DNA of 64,000 nucleotides from Nostoc sp. FACHB-892 (GCF_014698795.1 NZ_JACJTR010000023.1:53386-117385); one strand, 5' to 3'; shown: positions 1 to 9,212, counted from the stretch's first letter. Translations and numbers: made by a program. The notes: a model not told the origin generated them from the sequence alone.

Positions 1-1
1 C

Positions 2-247
2 ACTGGTTTAATAGAAGCTCGCTCTCACGAACGCCTGGGACTATTAGCTGCTCACTGTCCAGAGCCAGAATTAGCAAAATTTTATCGTGGGCTAATGGCA
101 TCCGAAGCGCGTCACTACGGTATATATTGGGTATTAGCTGCTACTTACTTCGACAAAGAAATTGTCATGCAACGGCTTGATGAATTGGCAATTGTCGAAA
201 GTGAGTTACTGGCGACTTTACACCCAGAACCTAGAATTCACAGTTAG
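2..247 (+). CDS. miaE: tRNA-(ms2io6A)-hydroxylase, C-terminal part
   Basis: Open frame running in from the left edge and ending with TAG at 245-247; about 81 C-terminal residues are visible. The stretch with EARSHERL, then CPEPELAKFYRGL, then SEARHYGIY fits the C-terminal half of MiaE-type diiron hydroxylases. In that family, E-x-x-H pairs (here EARSH and SEARH) bind the metal. MiaE hydroxylates the methylthio-isopentenyl modification at tRNA position 37. The start and N-terminal half lie outside the window. The diiron fold is well matched, but the exact substrate is inferred from family. Confidence 0.75.
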   Translation, partial: TGLIEARSHERLGLLAAHCPEPELAKFYRGLMASEARHYGIYWVLAATYFDKEIVMQRLDELAIVESELLATLHPEPRIHS

Positions 248-265
248 TAGACTAACCCAACAGAT

Positions 266-670
266 ATGAAGCTTCAGTTAACACACCTGAGACTGCTTGT
301 ATCCAACTACAAAGATTCTTTTCTGTTCTATCGGGATCTGCTGAAATTTGATGTCGATTGGGGCGATGAAGATAGCGGATATGCTGAGTTTAATACCGGA
401 TATCTCAAGCTGGGTTTGTTCAAAAAAGAATTAATGGCAGAAGTAGTCCCAAGAATTGAACAGCCTTCGTATGTTGTCAATCGAGATAAAATTGTCTTAA
501 TTTTCGCAGTCGATAACGTGGATGAGGTCTATGAGCAAGTAAAAGATCAGAATGCGATCGTTGTGACTCCACCACAAGATCGCCCAGACTGGGGAATCCG
601 CACGGCTCATTTTCGCGATCCTGATGGCAATCTCATCGAAGTCTATAACAATCTCGGAATTGTTAGTTAA
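266..670 (+). CDS. VOC superfamily (glyoxalase/bleomycin-resistance-like) protein
   Basis: A 134-residue protein that is a single vicinal-oxygen-chelate unit of two beta-alpha-beta-beta-beta modules. It opens with LQLTHLRLLV, where H7 is a likely metal ligand. It closes with FRDPDGNLIEVYNN, where E125 is the usual second ligand at the end of the domain. These proteins are small cytoplasmic metalloenzymes or binding proteins, including glyoxalase I, extradiol dioxygenases and resistance proteins. Nothing here fixes the substrate. The gene starts 18 bases after the miaE-like stop on the same strand, so co-transcription is plausible. Confidence 0.8.
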   Translation: MKLQLTHLRLLVSNYKDSFLFYRDLLKFDVDWGDEDSGYAEFNTGYLKLGLFKKELMAEVVPRIEQPSYVVNRDKIVLIFAVDNVDEVYEQVKDQNAIVVTPPQDRPDWGIRTAHFRDPDGNLIEVYNNLGIVS

Positions 671-883
671 AAATTTGCTGCCAATACAACTATCCAATAT
701 CTGAATTACAAACTTAGCTCTAATACCAAGCTCGTATAAACTACAAATAGGGGACATATTTGCAATATGTCCTCCTAAAAATTTTATGTATTTCTAGCCT
801 GACAAATGTCTTGGTCATTAAAGCTAGAATAATATTTAATTACTGTTCTAATCAGCCTAGCTTAGACTATTTAAGTTCACTGT

Positions 884-1498
884 CTATATAGATGCTGGCT
901 TTTTCTTGAGAACTTTATTCATCAAACCAAGTACCAACAGACCAAAAATTGCGCTAGGTTCAGGAATAGCAGTTGCTGTCAACTCACCACCAAGATCCAA
1001 TCTACAGTTTGGGTATGTGTCACACACTTCTGGTGAGAGATCATCCTTCAAGAATATCTTAGCCGTTGGCAATCCTTGCTCGGTATTTAGGTAAGTATAA
1101 AAATTTAACCCTGTCACATCTCTTGCAAAGTCAATTCCCAAATCAAAACCATTAGATGTGTCAAAATTGCCAGTTTGTAGAATAGTCTCTGTTACTGTAT
1201 CAAAATTGAAATTGAAAGTACTGTCCGATTGGGGAAAATCGTAGTTAAAGTTTTGCAATAAACTTCCCTCTGGATTGAAGAAAGAAATTGCAAAATCAGT
1301 CAGTTGATCCTTTGTGACGATGCTTCCAAGAAAATTATCATCATAGCTGAACTGCCCCTTAGCTGAATAACCTTGATCTCCTAGCCAATCAATCTGATAA
1401 GAAGCAGCATCAGCACTGGAAACGTTTATTAAAGTAGCTATAGAACTGAAAGCAGCAACAGCTACAGTAGCTTTGATTTGGTTACGAATGCTTTTCAT
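884..1498 (-). CDS. PEP-CTERM sorting domain exported protein
   Basis: I place the start at the ATG at 1498, because it gives a clean signal peptide: MKSIRNQIK, a hydrophobic run, then a cleavage-like SSADAAS. The longer upstream frame adds a polar tail before the signal. The mature part is acidic and Asn/Phe-rich with no recognised domain. The C-terminus is a PEP-CTERM sorting signal: AIPEPSAIFGLLVLGL followed by a basic tail ending KKKPASI. PEP-CTERM proteins are exported, and their tail is processed by an exosortase (EpsH-like), often in biofilm or exopolysaccharide makers. The role of this member is unknown. Confidence 0.8.
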   Translation of the reverse strand: MKSIRNQIKATVAVAAFSSIATLINVSSADAASYQIDWLGDQGYSAKGQFSYDDNFLGSIVTKDQLTDFAISFFNPEGSLLQNFNYDFPQSDSTFNFNFDTVTETILQTGNFDTSNGFDLGIDFARDVTGLNFYTYLNTEQGLPTAKIFLKDDLSPEVCDTYPNCRLDLGGELTATAIPEPSAIFGLLVLGLMNKVLKKKPASI

Positions 1499-2096
1499 TT
1501 TCTTGATAAAAGTAATAGATTCTGATGTTGTGTTCGTCTGCAAACTTTTCATTAGTATGGAACTCAATACTGATTATTCTTTAAAAGATGAACTATATAA
1601 AGTGAATTCATCTACCTAAATAGTGAGATTAAACACAGCATTAATCACTGTAATTAGGTTAGAAAGATTGTATCACTTACAGTCAAAAATCTGCTCACAT
1701 CTGTTGATTGTTTTTTGTAAGATAAGCCATAAATATATAATTTATATTAATAGTATTAAATAATAAAATTTAAGAAACTCTTTAACTCGTCTTAAACAAA
1801 TAATGTTTCATTTACGCTGAGTTTCATTACATTATTCCAATAATTACTTGTGCTGAATTAAGATATTAAAACTCAACAAGTCATAAAGTCTATTCTTTGT
1901 ATTTACTTGTTTGTATATAGCCCTAAACCTTAGATAGCTGGTTTTTTGAATACATCAATTTGCCAAAAATCAGGCAGATTTCATATAAATTTACCTTTTA
2001 TTTACTAACCCTAAATTAAATAAAGCATTACCCAAATTTAATCAAGATCAAATATTTTTGCTTCAGCATTCTTTTTTAAGTAACCAAACCATCCTC
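1499..2096. other. AT-rich divergent intergenic region
   Basis: About 600 bases between two divergent exported-protein genes. It is strongly AT-rich with many short A/T runs and no open frame of note. It must hold both promoters, but I could not pick a convincing -35/-10 pair or operator for either gene. Confidence 0.5.
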
Positions 2097-3407
2097 ATGA
2101 CATTCTCAAGACGTAAATTCTTTGCAGTAGCAGGTACAACTGCTGTCGGCACCTTGATGGTGTCTCCTATGGAAGGTCTTCTAGCCAGACAAGGCTTTGG
2201 TCGAAAACTTGGTAAAGGATATGGACCACTTGTACCAGATCCCAATGGTTTGTTAGATTTACCAGCCGGATTTCAGTATCGAACTTTCTCTCTAACAGGC
2301 GAACTCATGAGCGATGGCAATTTAGTGCCTGGCGGTCATGATGGCATGGCGGCTTTTCCCGGCCCCAGAAACACAGTTATTCTGGTTCGCAATCATGAAC
2401 TTAGCCCTGATTCAGATACACAAGTTATCGGGCCAAGGCCCTATGATCCACTTTGTAAAGGTGGTACAACAAACTTAGTTGTTGGGTCTAATTGTCAGTT
2501 AATCAAACACTTCACTTCCATAAGTGGAACCTATCGTAACTGTGCAGGTGGGCCAACTCCTTGGGGTTCATGGATTACCTGTGAAGAAAACACCTCCACT
2601 GTGGCTACAAATGATCCAAAAGATCCCGCCAATAATGTCTCAACTTCCCACGGTTATAATTTTGAAGTTCCAGCCAGTACCACTACTCCTGTGAAGCCTG
2701 AGCCTCTAATAGCTATGGGAAGATTTAACCATGAAGCTGTTGCCGTAGACCCCAAAACGGGAATTGTCTATGAGACAGAAGACCGGGGAGATAGTCTCTT
2801 TTACCGTTTCATTCCAAAAGAACGTGGCAAGTTAGAAAAAGGAGGCACTCTTCAAGCTTTAAAATTCAAAGATATTTTTCAAGCACAAACCTTTGCTGGT
2901 TTCCCCAAACGGAAGCCCATGAAAGTAGAATGGGTGACCATTACTGATCCCAATCCGCCTGAAGATACTGTACGAGAAGAAGGTTTCGCAAAAGGAGCAG
3001 CTCAGTTTGCTCGTGGGGAAGGTATCTGGTATGGTAACGGTGAAATTTACTTTTGCTGTACAAGTGGCGGTGCTTTAGAGCTTGGTCAAGTCTGGCGCTA
3101 TATTCCCGCTAAAGAGACAATTGAACTGTTTGTAGAGTCTACATCTGCTGCCGAACTTGAAAATCCAGATAACATAGTTGTTTCACCTTATGGTGATCTC
3201 ATTCTTTGTGAAGATGGAGATGATCAGCAATTCTTAGTAGGTGTTACTCCAAAGGGTGAACTCTATCAATTCGCCCGTAATGCTATCAATGACAAAGAGT
3301 TTGCTGGTGCTTGCTTCTCACCTGATGGTAAGACTTTGTTTGTCAACATCCAAACACCTGGTATTACTTTCGCAATTTGGGGTCCTTGGACAAGTCATAG
3401 AGGCTAA
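2097..3407 (+). CDS. PhoX-type (DUF839) alkaline phosphatase-like protein, Tat-exported
   Basis: The start is set at ATG 2097 rather than the upstream TTG, because it gives MTFSRRKFFAVAG, a classical twin-arginine signal with SRRKFF. The 436-residue protein matches the PhoX/DUF839 beta-propeller family: YRTFSLTGELMSDG, GGHDGMAAF, VRNHELSP, GGTTNLV, TPWGSWITCEENTS, FNHEAVAVDPKTGIVYETED and GDSLFYRFIP. These enzymes are calcium/iron phosphatases exported folded. The family contains both real PhoX and less characterised relatives, so phosphatase activity is inferred. It probably acts in the periplasm on phosphate esters. Confidence 0.8.
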   Translation: MTFSRRKFFAVAGTTAVGTLMVSPMEGLLARQGFGRKLGKGYGPLVPDPNGLLDLPAGFQYRTFSLTGELMSDGNLVPGGHDGMAAFPGPRNTVILVRNHELSPDSDTQVIGPRPYDPLCKGGTTNLVVGSNCQLIKHFTSISGTYRNCAGGPTPWGSWITCEENTSTVATNDPKDPANNVSTSHGYNFEVPASTTTPVKPEPLIAMGRFNHEAVAVDPKTGIVYETEDRGDSLFYRFIPKERGKLEKGGTLQALKFKDIFQAQTFAGFPKRKPMKVEWVTITDPNPPEDTVREEGFAKGAAQFARGEGIWYGNGEIYFCCTSGGALELGQVWRYIPAKETIELFVESTSAAELENPDNIVVSPYGDLILCEDGDDQQFLVGVTPKGELYQFARNAINDKEFAGACFSPDGKTLFVNIQTPGITFAIWGPWTSHRG

Positions 3408-3668
3408 TATCAAGTTGTAATATCAATGCCAGCGACGTTGAATAGCCCGCACTTCTACTTAGCTCAGTGACCACCGTAGGCATCGCTACTATATCGTGAA
3501 TTATCTTAGGCAAGCAAACAAGGGGAGGAGAAGACAAATTCTCCTCCCCTTGTCTTTTGATTGACACCTTGAGAGTAGCGCCTGAAGTCAACTCTGCAAG
3601 AATTGCTATTTGCTGAGTAAATTGGGATATAGAACCAGAAAAATTTTCTGTGTAAACTTGACCAGCAA

Positions 3669-4166
3669 ATGGTAATGAAAAACTATTATCAAGATTTTGT
3701 AATTCGTGATTGGGTGCAAAGCGATCGCACCAGAGCCGCCCAAGTCATCAGCTATGTATTATCAGAATACGGTCTGGGTTGGGAACCGAAGGGCGCTGAC
3801 CGAGATGTGCTGGGAGTAGAGGAATATTACTTAGCTACTGGGGGAGAGTTTTGGGTAATTGAACACCAAAGTCAGTTGGTAGGTACTGGGGCATACTACC
3901 CCATACACCGAGGTCAAAAAGCCGTAGAAATCCGCAAAATGTATCTTTTACCCAGCATTAGGGGTTTAGGATTAGGGAAATATTTGTTACAACAGCTAGA
4001 AGCAGCGATCGCAGAGCGTGGTTTTGAGCAAATTTGGATTGAAACTGCCAGCGTTTTAGTGGAAGCAGTCAAGCTGTACGAGAGCAACGGCTACACTCCA
4101 GCAACAGGAGTAGAAACAACAAGGTGCGATCGCGTGTATTTTAAGTCATTGGTCAAAGACAAATGA
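3669..4166 (+). CDS. GNAT family N-acetyltransferase
   Basis: A 165-residue single-domain acetyltransferase. The acetyl-CoA loop is seen as RKMYLLPSIRGLGLGKYLL, with the R-x-x-G-x-G signature at about residues 98-103. The C-terminal FEQIWIETASVLVEAVKLYESNGY is the usual final motif. The substrate is not predictable. The last codons and the TGA stop lie inside a heptameric repeat (GTCATTGGTCAAAGAC and following), so the extreme C-terminus is repeat-derived. comF starts 30 bases downstream on the same strand and may be co-transcribed. Confidence 0.85.
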   Translation: MVMKNYYQDFVIRDWVQSDRTRAAQVISYVLSEYGLGWEPKGADRDVLGVEEYYLATGGEFWVIEHQSQLVGTGAYYPIHRGQKAVEIRKMYLLPSIRGLGLGKYLLQQLEAAIAERGFEQIWIETASVLVEAVKLYESNGYTPATGVETTRCDRVYFKSLVKDK

Positions 4167-4191
4167 CTAATGACTAATGACAAAGGACTAT
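4144..4191. repeat. Heptameric short tandem repeat (TGACTAA type)
   Basis: A run of degenerate 7-base units such as TGACTAA and TGACAAA spans the 3' end of the acetyltransferase gene and the gap before comF. It belongs to the short tandemly repeated repetitive (STRR) sequences typical of Nostoc genomes. The repeat provides the stop codon of the upstream gene. Confidence 0.75.
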
Positions 4192-4196
4192 TCTAA

Positions 4197-4874
4197 ATGC
4201 ACACTTGGATTAAAAATTTTACAGGTTTACTCGATCTTTTTCTCCAATCCCATTGCCCTCTGTGCCAACGTGCAACCTCGCAAGAATTTTGTCAGAACTG
4301 CACCAGACAACTGCAAAAATGTCAACATAAAGACCCAATTTCTCTGTGGCAAGAGCCAATACCAGTATTTGGCTGGGGGGAGTATGGTGGCCCGGTGAAA
4401 CGAGCGATCGCGGCGATGAAATACGAAAATCAACCCCAAATAGCTCGTCCCTTGGGTCAATGGTTAGGAGAAGCATGGTTGTTAAATTCTCCAAAGCAAC
4501 ATAGGCAACCTGTGGTGGTTCCCATCCCAATGCATCCTAGCAAGCAAAAGCAACGTAAATACAATCAAGCCGCACTGATAGCACAAAGCTTCTGCGAAAT
4601 AACTGGATTAAAATTGAAACTAAACGGTTTAGCAAGAGTGCGAGAAACTGAAGCGCAATTTGGTTTATCGATATCTAAACGAGAAAAAAATTTGGCTCAA
4701 GCTTTTGCTGTTGGCCAAGAATTTCGCCATCGTCCCCCAAATGTCCCAGTGCTATTAGTGGACGATATTTATACTACTGGTGCTACTGCTAGGTCTGCTG
4801 TGCAAACACTTCGTCAGGATGGAATTGTAGTCTTAGGACTAGTAGCAGTAGCTACTGCCGTCAAAGATGGATAA
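4197..4874 (+). CDS. comF: ComF family phosphoribosyltransferase-like protein
   Basis: A 225-residue protein. Its N-terminal zinc-finger has C20, C23, C32 and C35 (CPLC and CQNC). The central GPVKRAIAAMKYENQPQIARPLG is typical of ComF/GntX proteins. A phosphoribosyltransferase signature, VPVLLVDDIYTTGATA, lies at about residues 183-198. ComF-type proteins are linked to DNA uptake in naturally competent bacteria, and many cyanobacteria encode one among other competence genes. Only comF is seen here. It is a cytoplasmic, probably ATP- or nucleotide-binding accessory protein; the exact reaction is not established. Confidence 0.85.
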   Translation: MHTWIKNFTGLLDLFLQSHCPLCQRATSQEFCQNCTRQLQKCQHKDPISLWQEPIPVFGWGEYGGPVKRAIAAMKYENQPQIARPLGQWLGEAWLLNSPKQHRQPVVVPIPMHPSKQKQRKYNQAALIAQSFCEITGLKLKLNGLARVRETEAQFGLSISKREKNLAQAFAVGQEFRHRPPNVPVLLVDDIYTTGATARSAVQTLRQDGIVVLGLVAVATAVKDG

Positions 4875-4960
4875 ATTAAGAATTAATGGGCAAGCTTTGA
4901 CATATCAATGCATCAATCGACCTAATTACCCTATTTTTGTGGAATAATTACTTGAAATGT

Positions 4961-5416
4961 ATGAATAAAGTTTTTGCGGCAGGTTTAAAACAACTCATCA
5001 TCATTCCTGCCACATTGCTGGCAATAGGCATAAGTACAAGTGCAGCTTTTGCTCAAAATAAATTGTATAGTCCAATTCCTTTATCTAACACTACTGAATT
5101 TTCCGATCGCCTTTCAGACAAAGATATTCCCACAGGTCAAGGTGGGTTTGCCCGTGATTACACAGTGAAGTTAGAGAAGGGCGATAATTTAGCAGTTGAC
5201 CTGTCATCCGAAAACTTTGACAGCATCATCACCCTGTTAGCACCTGATGGATCGACTTTGGCAGAAAATGATGATGGCCCTGATGGTAGTAGCAATTCCC
5301 TGCTATTTACTCGCATCGTGGAGACAGGGAATTATGTGATTCGTGTCCGGTCTTTTGGGGAAACTGGGGTTGGCGCTTTTAAACTCAAGATGACAAAGCT
5401 GCAACCAATTAAATGA
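4961..5416 (+). CDS. Exported protein with a PPC (pre-peptidase C-terminal) domain
   Basis: I use the ATG at 4961, which begins a good signal peptide (MNKVFAAGLK, a hydrophobic core, then SAAFAQN). The mature part is about 120 residues, nearly all one PPC beta-sandwich: RDYTVKLEKGDNLAVDLSSENFDSIITLLAPDGSTLAENDD and ETGNYVIRVRSF. PPC domains usually hang on secreted proteases or stand alone, as here. No catalytic domain is present. A periplasmic or secreted binding role is possible but not shown. It stands alone on the plus strand, convergent with cobS. Confidence 0.8.
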   Translation: MNKVFAAGLKQLIIIPATLLAIGISTSAAFAQNKLYSPIPLSNTTEFSDRLSDKDIPTGQGGFARDYTVKLEKGDNLAVDLSSENFDSIITLLAPDGSTLAENDDGPDGSSNSLLFTRIVETGNYVIRVRSFGETGVGAFKLKMTKLQPIK

Positions 5417-5419
5417 AGT

Positions 5420-5441
5420 AGTCATTTGTCATTGGGCAATT
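5420..5441. repeat. Heptameric short tandem repeat (GTCATTT type)
   Basis: Short STRR-like run, GTCATTTGTCATTGGG, in the gap between two convergent genes. It is the same family as the runs near 4.2, 8.3, 15.5, 17.0, 22.2 and 24.8 kb. Confidence 0.6.
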
Positions 5442-5466
5442 AATTATTCTCCTTTGCTCCCTCATC

Positions 5467-6240
5467 TTAAAAGACGGTCAGTACACACAGAAATAAGGCT
5501 TCAGTCCACTCGACGACTGCGCCGTAGGTATCTCCTGTGTGTCCGCCTAATTTGTGGTTGAACCACGCACTAGTTAAAGTGGCGATCGCACTTCCAGCAA
5601 TTATCATTGCTAGTGCGAGAAATAGTTGCTGTTTATCTATCAGCACAAGTAAAGCACTCAAACCAAACAGCAACAACAATCCTGGTAACAAATCTTTGTA
5701 AGAACGAATGGCTTGTTTGTGAAATGCACCTTTACCAGTTGGTTTCAGGTAAGGATATCGCGCGATCGCTACCTGTTGTCCCCAACGTCCCCAGCCACAA
5801 GCAGCCATCAGCAGCAACCAACGGTTTTCTGGCATATCCGTCAAAGCTGCTATTTTTAGTAACACTAAGGCGATCGCGGCCATTGCCCCAAATGCACCTG
5901 TGGCACTATCTGCCATCACCTTCAGCCGCCGATCAGGGTCACCCACTGCTAAACCATCAGCAGTATCCATTGCCCCATCTAAGTGCAGCCCTCCAGTTAT
6001 GGCAATCCAAACACTGACTACCAAAGCGCTGCGAGTTAGGACTGGCATACCCAGATAATTCATCCCCGTATCCAGTAATCCTAAAATTCCCCCAATTATG
6101 AACCCTACAACCAAAGCAAGACGTGCTACTCCCCGAAAGTCTAAGCCATGCAAATATGGTAGTGGAATACTAGTGTAAAATATAATACTAGCTGCCAGCT
6201 TTAACAGCAGCTTTTTCCACCACTGTTGCTGTTTCGTCAT
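5467..6240 (-). CDS. cobS: Adenosylcobinamide-GDP ribazoletransferase (cobalamin synthase)
   Basis: A 257-residue polytopic membrane protein. The family signature is clear: FYTSIPLP near the N-terminus, then GGLHLDGAMDTADGLAVGD followed by RRLKVMADSATGAFG. CobS joins alpha-ribazole (or its phosphate) to adenosylcobinamide-GDP in the last step of cobalamin assembly, at the inner membrane. The rest of the protein is hydrophobic helices (VVGFIIGGILGLL, LLLLFGLSALLVLI). No other cobalamin gene lies next to it. The ATG at 6240 gives the normal family length. Confidence 0.92.
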   Translation of the reverse strand: MTKQQQWWKKLLLKLAASIIFYTSIPLPYLHGLDFRGVARLALVVGFIIGGILGLLDTGMNYLGMPVLTRSALVVSVWIAITGGLHLDGAMDTADGLAVGDPDRRLKVMADSATGAFGAMAAIALVLLKIAALTDMPENRWLLLMAACGWGRWGQQVAIARYPYLKPTGKGAFHKQAIRSYKDLLPGLLLLFGLSALLVLIDKQQLFLALAMIIAGSAIATLTSAWFNHKLGGHTGDTYGAVVEWTEALFLCVLTVF

Positions 6241-6615
6241 CTTAGGTACATTAATATTTGGCTAATTGCTAGATAATAGGCTTGATTTCGGTACAATCGA
6301 CATAAGCAGACTTTAAAATTTTAGATAAGATTTACTTCTATTAGAGATCCTCTTTGGAAGTTTTGTTATGCTAGCCTAAGTGGCACGTAAATAATTTGAG
6401 TGGTTTTTATACATAAAACGAATGATTCAGGAAATTAAAATTCCATCAGAAATCAAAATTTGTGTTTTGTATTCGTTAACTAAAAACTTACTCCAAATTA
6501 TTAGACGATTGCCCCACAAAATTGATATTTTTTTAAATGTAGGAAGTAAACAAGCTATTCAATTATGAAAGTTTAGCTATGTTGTCGCTCTCCTTAGCTC
6601 AATCGCTATTTTCCT
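6241..6615. other. Divergent intergenic region without visible features
   Basis: About 375 bases between cobS (minus) and the next plus-strand gene. AT-rich, no open frame. I looked for a cobalamin riboswitch in the cobS leader and did not find its conserved core. Confidence 0.4.
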
Positions 6616-7068
6616 ATGAGTCACCATCTACCCGACACCAGGATACCAGCTCCGTGCATTATTAACACGGGCATCATTGTGAATAAGCTCGACATCCGGC
6701 GATTGCTGGCAGATTTAGGCCGAGTCCACTACATCTACACCCAAGAAGATAAGGTACTGAGCGAGGGTGAGGGGGATGTGATGGAAGTTTTTGCCAATCC
6801 ACAAAGGTCTACCTTGGTGGCTAACCATGCACTATATCTAAATGTTTGTAGTTTTGATTACTTAGAACTCAAACAGTCGTCGCAACAAGAAACCTATTTT
6901 GATTTGATGCAAGAAGGAGTGTGTCTGCGGTTAATTCCCCGCTCAACCCCTCTACAAGAGCGACGAGAGCGAACCTTCAATGTCAGCGCTATAGAAGCGA
7001 TGATGGAGCAAGTCCTCTCAGCTAGATGGGATGCAGAAATTGACGATGACTGTTCTGATTCTTTTTAA
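6616..7068 (+). CDS. Conserved hypothetical protein of cyanobacterial type
   Basis: A 150-residue soluble, acidic protein that I cannot assign to a named family. It contains the stretches IRRLLADLGRVHYIYTQEDKVLSEGEGDVMEVF, STLVANHALYLNV and FDYLELK, and it ends in an acidic tail DDDCSDSF. It has no signal peptide and no membrane segment. The start may be at the ATG at 6616 or slightly further in. It lies upstream of tgt with a gap of about 130 bases on the same strand. The composition looks like a genuine gene; function unknown. Confidence 0.65.
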   Translation: MSHHLPDTRIPAPCIINTGIIVNKLDIRRLLADLGRVHYIYTQEDKVLSEGEGDVMEVFANPQRSTLVANHALYLNVCSFDYLELKQSSQQETYFDLMQEGVCLRLIPRSTPLQERRERTFNVSAIEAMMEQVLSARWDAEIDDDCSDSF

Positions 7069-7198
7069 AATAGCGACTGTTATACCAAATTTATGTGAAG
7101 CTGCGATTTATTGATGTAGGGGCAATTATATAGATTGCCTCTACATCGTATAGTTTTGCGTAAGTCGTATAGGCGCATCTTCAAAAATATAAAATGGT

Positions 7199-8344
7199 AT
7201 GAGTGCGAATTTTTCCTTTGAATGTCTTGCTTGCTGTAGTCAGACAAAAGCTAGAGCCGGAGTGTTTTTTACTCCTCACGGTATTGTAGAAACCCCCAGA
7301 TTTATGCCAGTGGGAACGCTGGCTAATGTCAAAACTATCACCCCAGCCCAGCTACGAGATACTGGGGCGCAAATGATCTTATCCAATACTTATCATCTTC
7401 ACCTACAACCAGGAGAAGCGATCGTGGCTGGAGGTGGTGGATTGCACAAATTTATGGGTTGGGATGGGCCAATGCTCACAGATTCGGGTGGGTTTCAAGT
7501 CTTCAGCTTAAGCGAGATGCGGAAAATTACTGAAGAAGGCGTTACTTTCCGCTCACCCCATGATGGACAAATTATTAACTTGACTCCAGAGCTATCCATT
7601 CAGATTCAAAATACTTTGGGGGCCGATGTGATTATGGCCTTTGATGAGTGTCCGCCTTACCCAGCGACTCGCCAAGAGGTTGAAACTGCAACTGAGCGCA
7701 CTTATCGGTGGTTACAACGCTGCATAACAGCTCATCAAAGCAGCGAGCAGGCGTTGTTTGGGATTGTGCAAGGGGGCGTATATTTGGATTTGCGTTGTCG
7801 TGCTGCGGAAGCTTTGGCTAAGTTAGATTTGCCTGGATATGCCATTGGCGGCGTGAGTGTGGGAGAACCACCAGAAATGATGGCTGAGATTGTGAAAGTG
7901 ACAGCACCGCTTTTACCGCCTGAAAAGCCACGTTATTTGATGGGTGTCGGTACTTATCGGGAAATGGCGATCGCGATCGCATCTGGTGTAGATTTATTTG
8001 ATTGCGTAATTCCCACTCGTTGGGCAAGACATGGAACGGCAATAGTCCAGGGCGGACGCTGGAATTTAAAAAATGCTAAGTTTCGTGAAGATTTTACGCC
8101 ATTAGATGAAACTTGTCCTTGCTACACTTGCCAAAATTTTAGCAGGGCTTACATATCTCATTTAGTGCGATCGCAGGAAATTTTAGCTTATACATTGTTA
8201 AGCATTCACAACATTACCGAACTAATTCGCTTTACGCAGCATATTAGAGAAGCAATATTAAGCGATCGCTTTGTCACAGAATTTGGTCACTGGCTAAACT
8301 CATCTGAATCAGCACCAGATGAAGAGGAAATTACAAATGACTAA
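7199..8344 (+). CDS. tgt: Queuine/preQ1 tRNA-ribosyltransferase
   Basis: A 381-residue TIM-barrel enzyme that swaps guanine 34 in GUN-anticodon tRNAs for preQ1. The substrate-binding aspartate lies in LTDSGGFQVFSL (D95). The nucleophile region is FDCVIPTRWARHG. The zinc site is CPCYTCQNF with a downstream LLSIHN histidine at about residues 307-340. GIVQGG and YAIGGVSVGEP are standard family motifs. The last codons (ITND) and stop sit inside an STRR-type heptamer run, so the C-terminus is partly repeat-derived. psbK follows 88 bases on. Confidence 0.95.
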   Translation: MSANFSFECLACCSQTKARAGVFFTPHGIVETPRFMPVGTLANVKTITPAQLRDTGAQMILSNTYHLHLQPGEAIVAGGGGLHKFMGWDGPMLTDSGGFQVFSLSEMRKITEEGVTFRSPHDGQIINLTPELSIQIQNTLGADVIMAFDECPPYPATRQEVETATERTYRWLQRCITAHQSSEQALFGIVQGGVYLDLRCRAAEALAKLDLPGYAIGGVSVGEPPEMMAEIVKVTAPLLPPEKPRYLMGVGTYREMAIAIASGVDLFDCVIPTRWARHGTAIVQGGRWNLKNAKFREDFTPLDETCPCYTCQNFSRAYISHLVRSQEILAYTLLSIHNITELIRFTQHIREAILSDRFVTEFGHWLNSSESAPDEEEITND

Positions 8345-8367
8345 TAATTATTGACCAATGACCAAGA
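8333..8367. repeat. Heptameric short tandem repeat at the tgt 3' end
   Basis: Units such as AATGACTAATAA and TTGACCAATGACC cover the tgt stop codon and the start of the spacer to psbK. STRR family. Confidence 0.6.
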
Positions 8368-8432
8368 CTCAAACCATGTTAAGATATTTCTCAATTATGA
8401 ACGCTGTGTTGGATAGTTGGATTTAAACAAAC

Positions 8433-8570
8433 ATGGAAGCAGCACTTTTATTAGCAAAACTGCCTGAAGCATACCAAATCTTTGATCCTTTGGTGGACGT
8501 TCTCCCAGTCATCCCCGTATTCTTCTTGTTGCTCGCCTTTGTTTGGCAAGCAGCCGTGGGATTTAGGTAA
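8433..8570 (+). CDS. psbK: Photosystem II reaction centre protein K
   Basis: A 45-residue gene translated directly from the sequence. It starts [20 protein letters not shown], continues [20 protein letters not shown] and ends AVGFR. The KLPEAY...[11 protein letters not shown] motif and single membrane helix are diagnostic of PsbK. The first eight residues are the normally removed presequence. PsbK is a small thylakoid subunit that binds near CP43 and helps hold carotenoids and plastoquinone-exchange lipids. It is followed at once by a strong terminator, so it is monocistronic or the last gene of its transcript. Confidence 0.95.
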
Positions 8571-8591
8571 GTTAATCTATTTTTCAATTTA

Positions 8592-8623
8592 TAGAACAGG
8601 TACTATACCTGTTCTATTTTTTT
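8592..8623 (+). terminator. Rho-independent terminator after psbK
   Basis: Perfect 11-bp inverted repeat (TAGAACAGGTA / TACCTGTTCTA) with a 3-base loop, followed by a run of seven T. It lies 21 bases after the psbK stop. Confidence 0.9.
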
Positions 8624-8755
8624 GTGAGGCTATATTTGATAAAGTTAATATTTATTAATATATTGTAATGATTTAATATAATAAATAAGATGTGAATCAA
8701 GCCATGTCAATATGAAGCCTTAAAAGCCAAGCTTAGAGTCAAAGAGAAATCAGTT

Positions 8756-9052
8756 ATGGGTAATATCAAATTCGTTAAAGAGAATAAAGAAGTAGTGGCG
8801 GCAGATGGTGCTAATCTCCGGCTCAAAGCGATGCAAAATGACATTGATATATATAAGTTCATTGGCAAGATGACCAATTGCGCTGGGAATGGTCAGTGTG
8901 GTACTTGCGTTGTCGAGATAGTCGAAGGACTAGAAAATCTTTCCCCCCGCACAGACGTAGAAAACCGCAAATTCAAAAAAAAGCCGGAAAATTACCGCCT
9001 TGCCTGTCAAACTTTAGTGAATGGCTCAGTCAGTGTGGTTACGAAGCCTTAA
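8756..9052 (+). CDS. 2Fe-2S ferredoxin-type protein
   Basis: A 98-residue protein with the plant/adrenodoxin-type ferredoxin fold. The first three cluster cysteines are in NCAGNGQCGTC (C-x5-C-x2-C), and the fourth is in YRLACQTLV about 35 residues later. It differs from photosynthetic PetF, whose spacing is C-x4-C-x2-C, so it is a separate electron carrier. The N-terminus NIKFVKENKEVVAADGANLR fits the cyanobacterial ferredoxin-like proteins encoded near psbM. Redox partner unknown. It lies between psbK and psbM on the same strand. Confidence 0.85.
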   Translation: MGNIKFVKENKEVVAADGANLRLKAMQNDIDIYKFIGKMTNCAGNGQCGTCVVEIVEGLENLSPRTDVENRKFKKKPENYRLACQTLVNGSVSVVTKP

Positions 9053-9212
9053 GTTCTCAAATCTGCCACTGCTTCAATTTGTATCCAGTCATTAGTCAAA
9101 ATACTTACCAAAATTAAGTTTCCTGATTTTGAATTTTGAATTGGTATAACTCTGTCGTCGATGATGCTATCCTAATGTTGTTGACTGGAAATTTAAGAGA
9201 GGTTTTCTTGCC

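Noticed and set aside
6241..6615. Cobalamin riboswitch for cobS
   Set aside because: Searched by eye on the minus strand; no conserved core seen.
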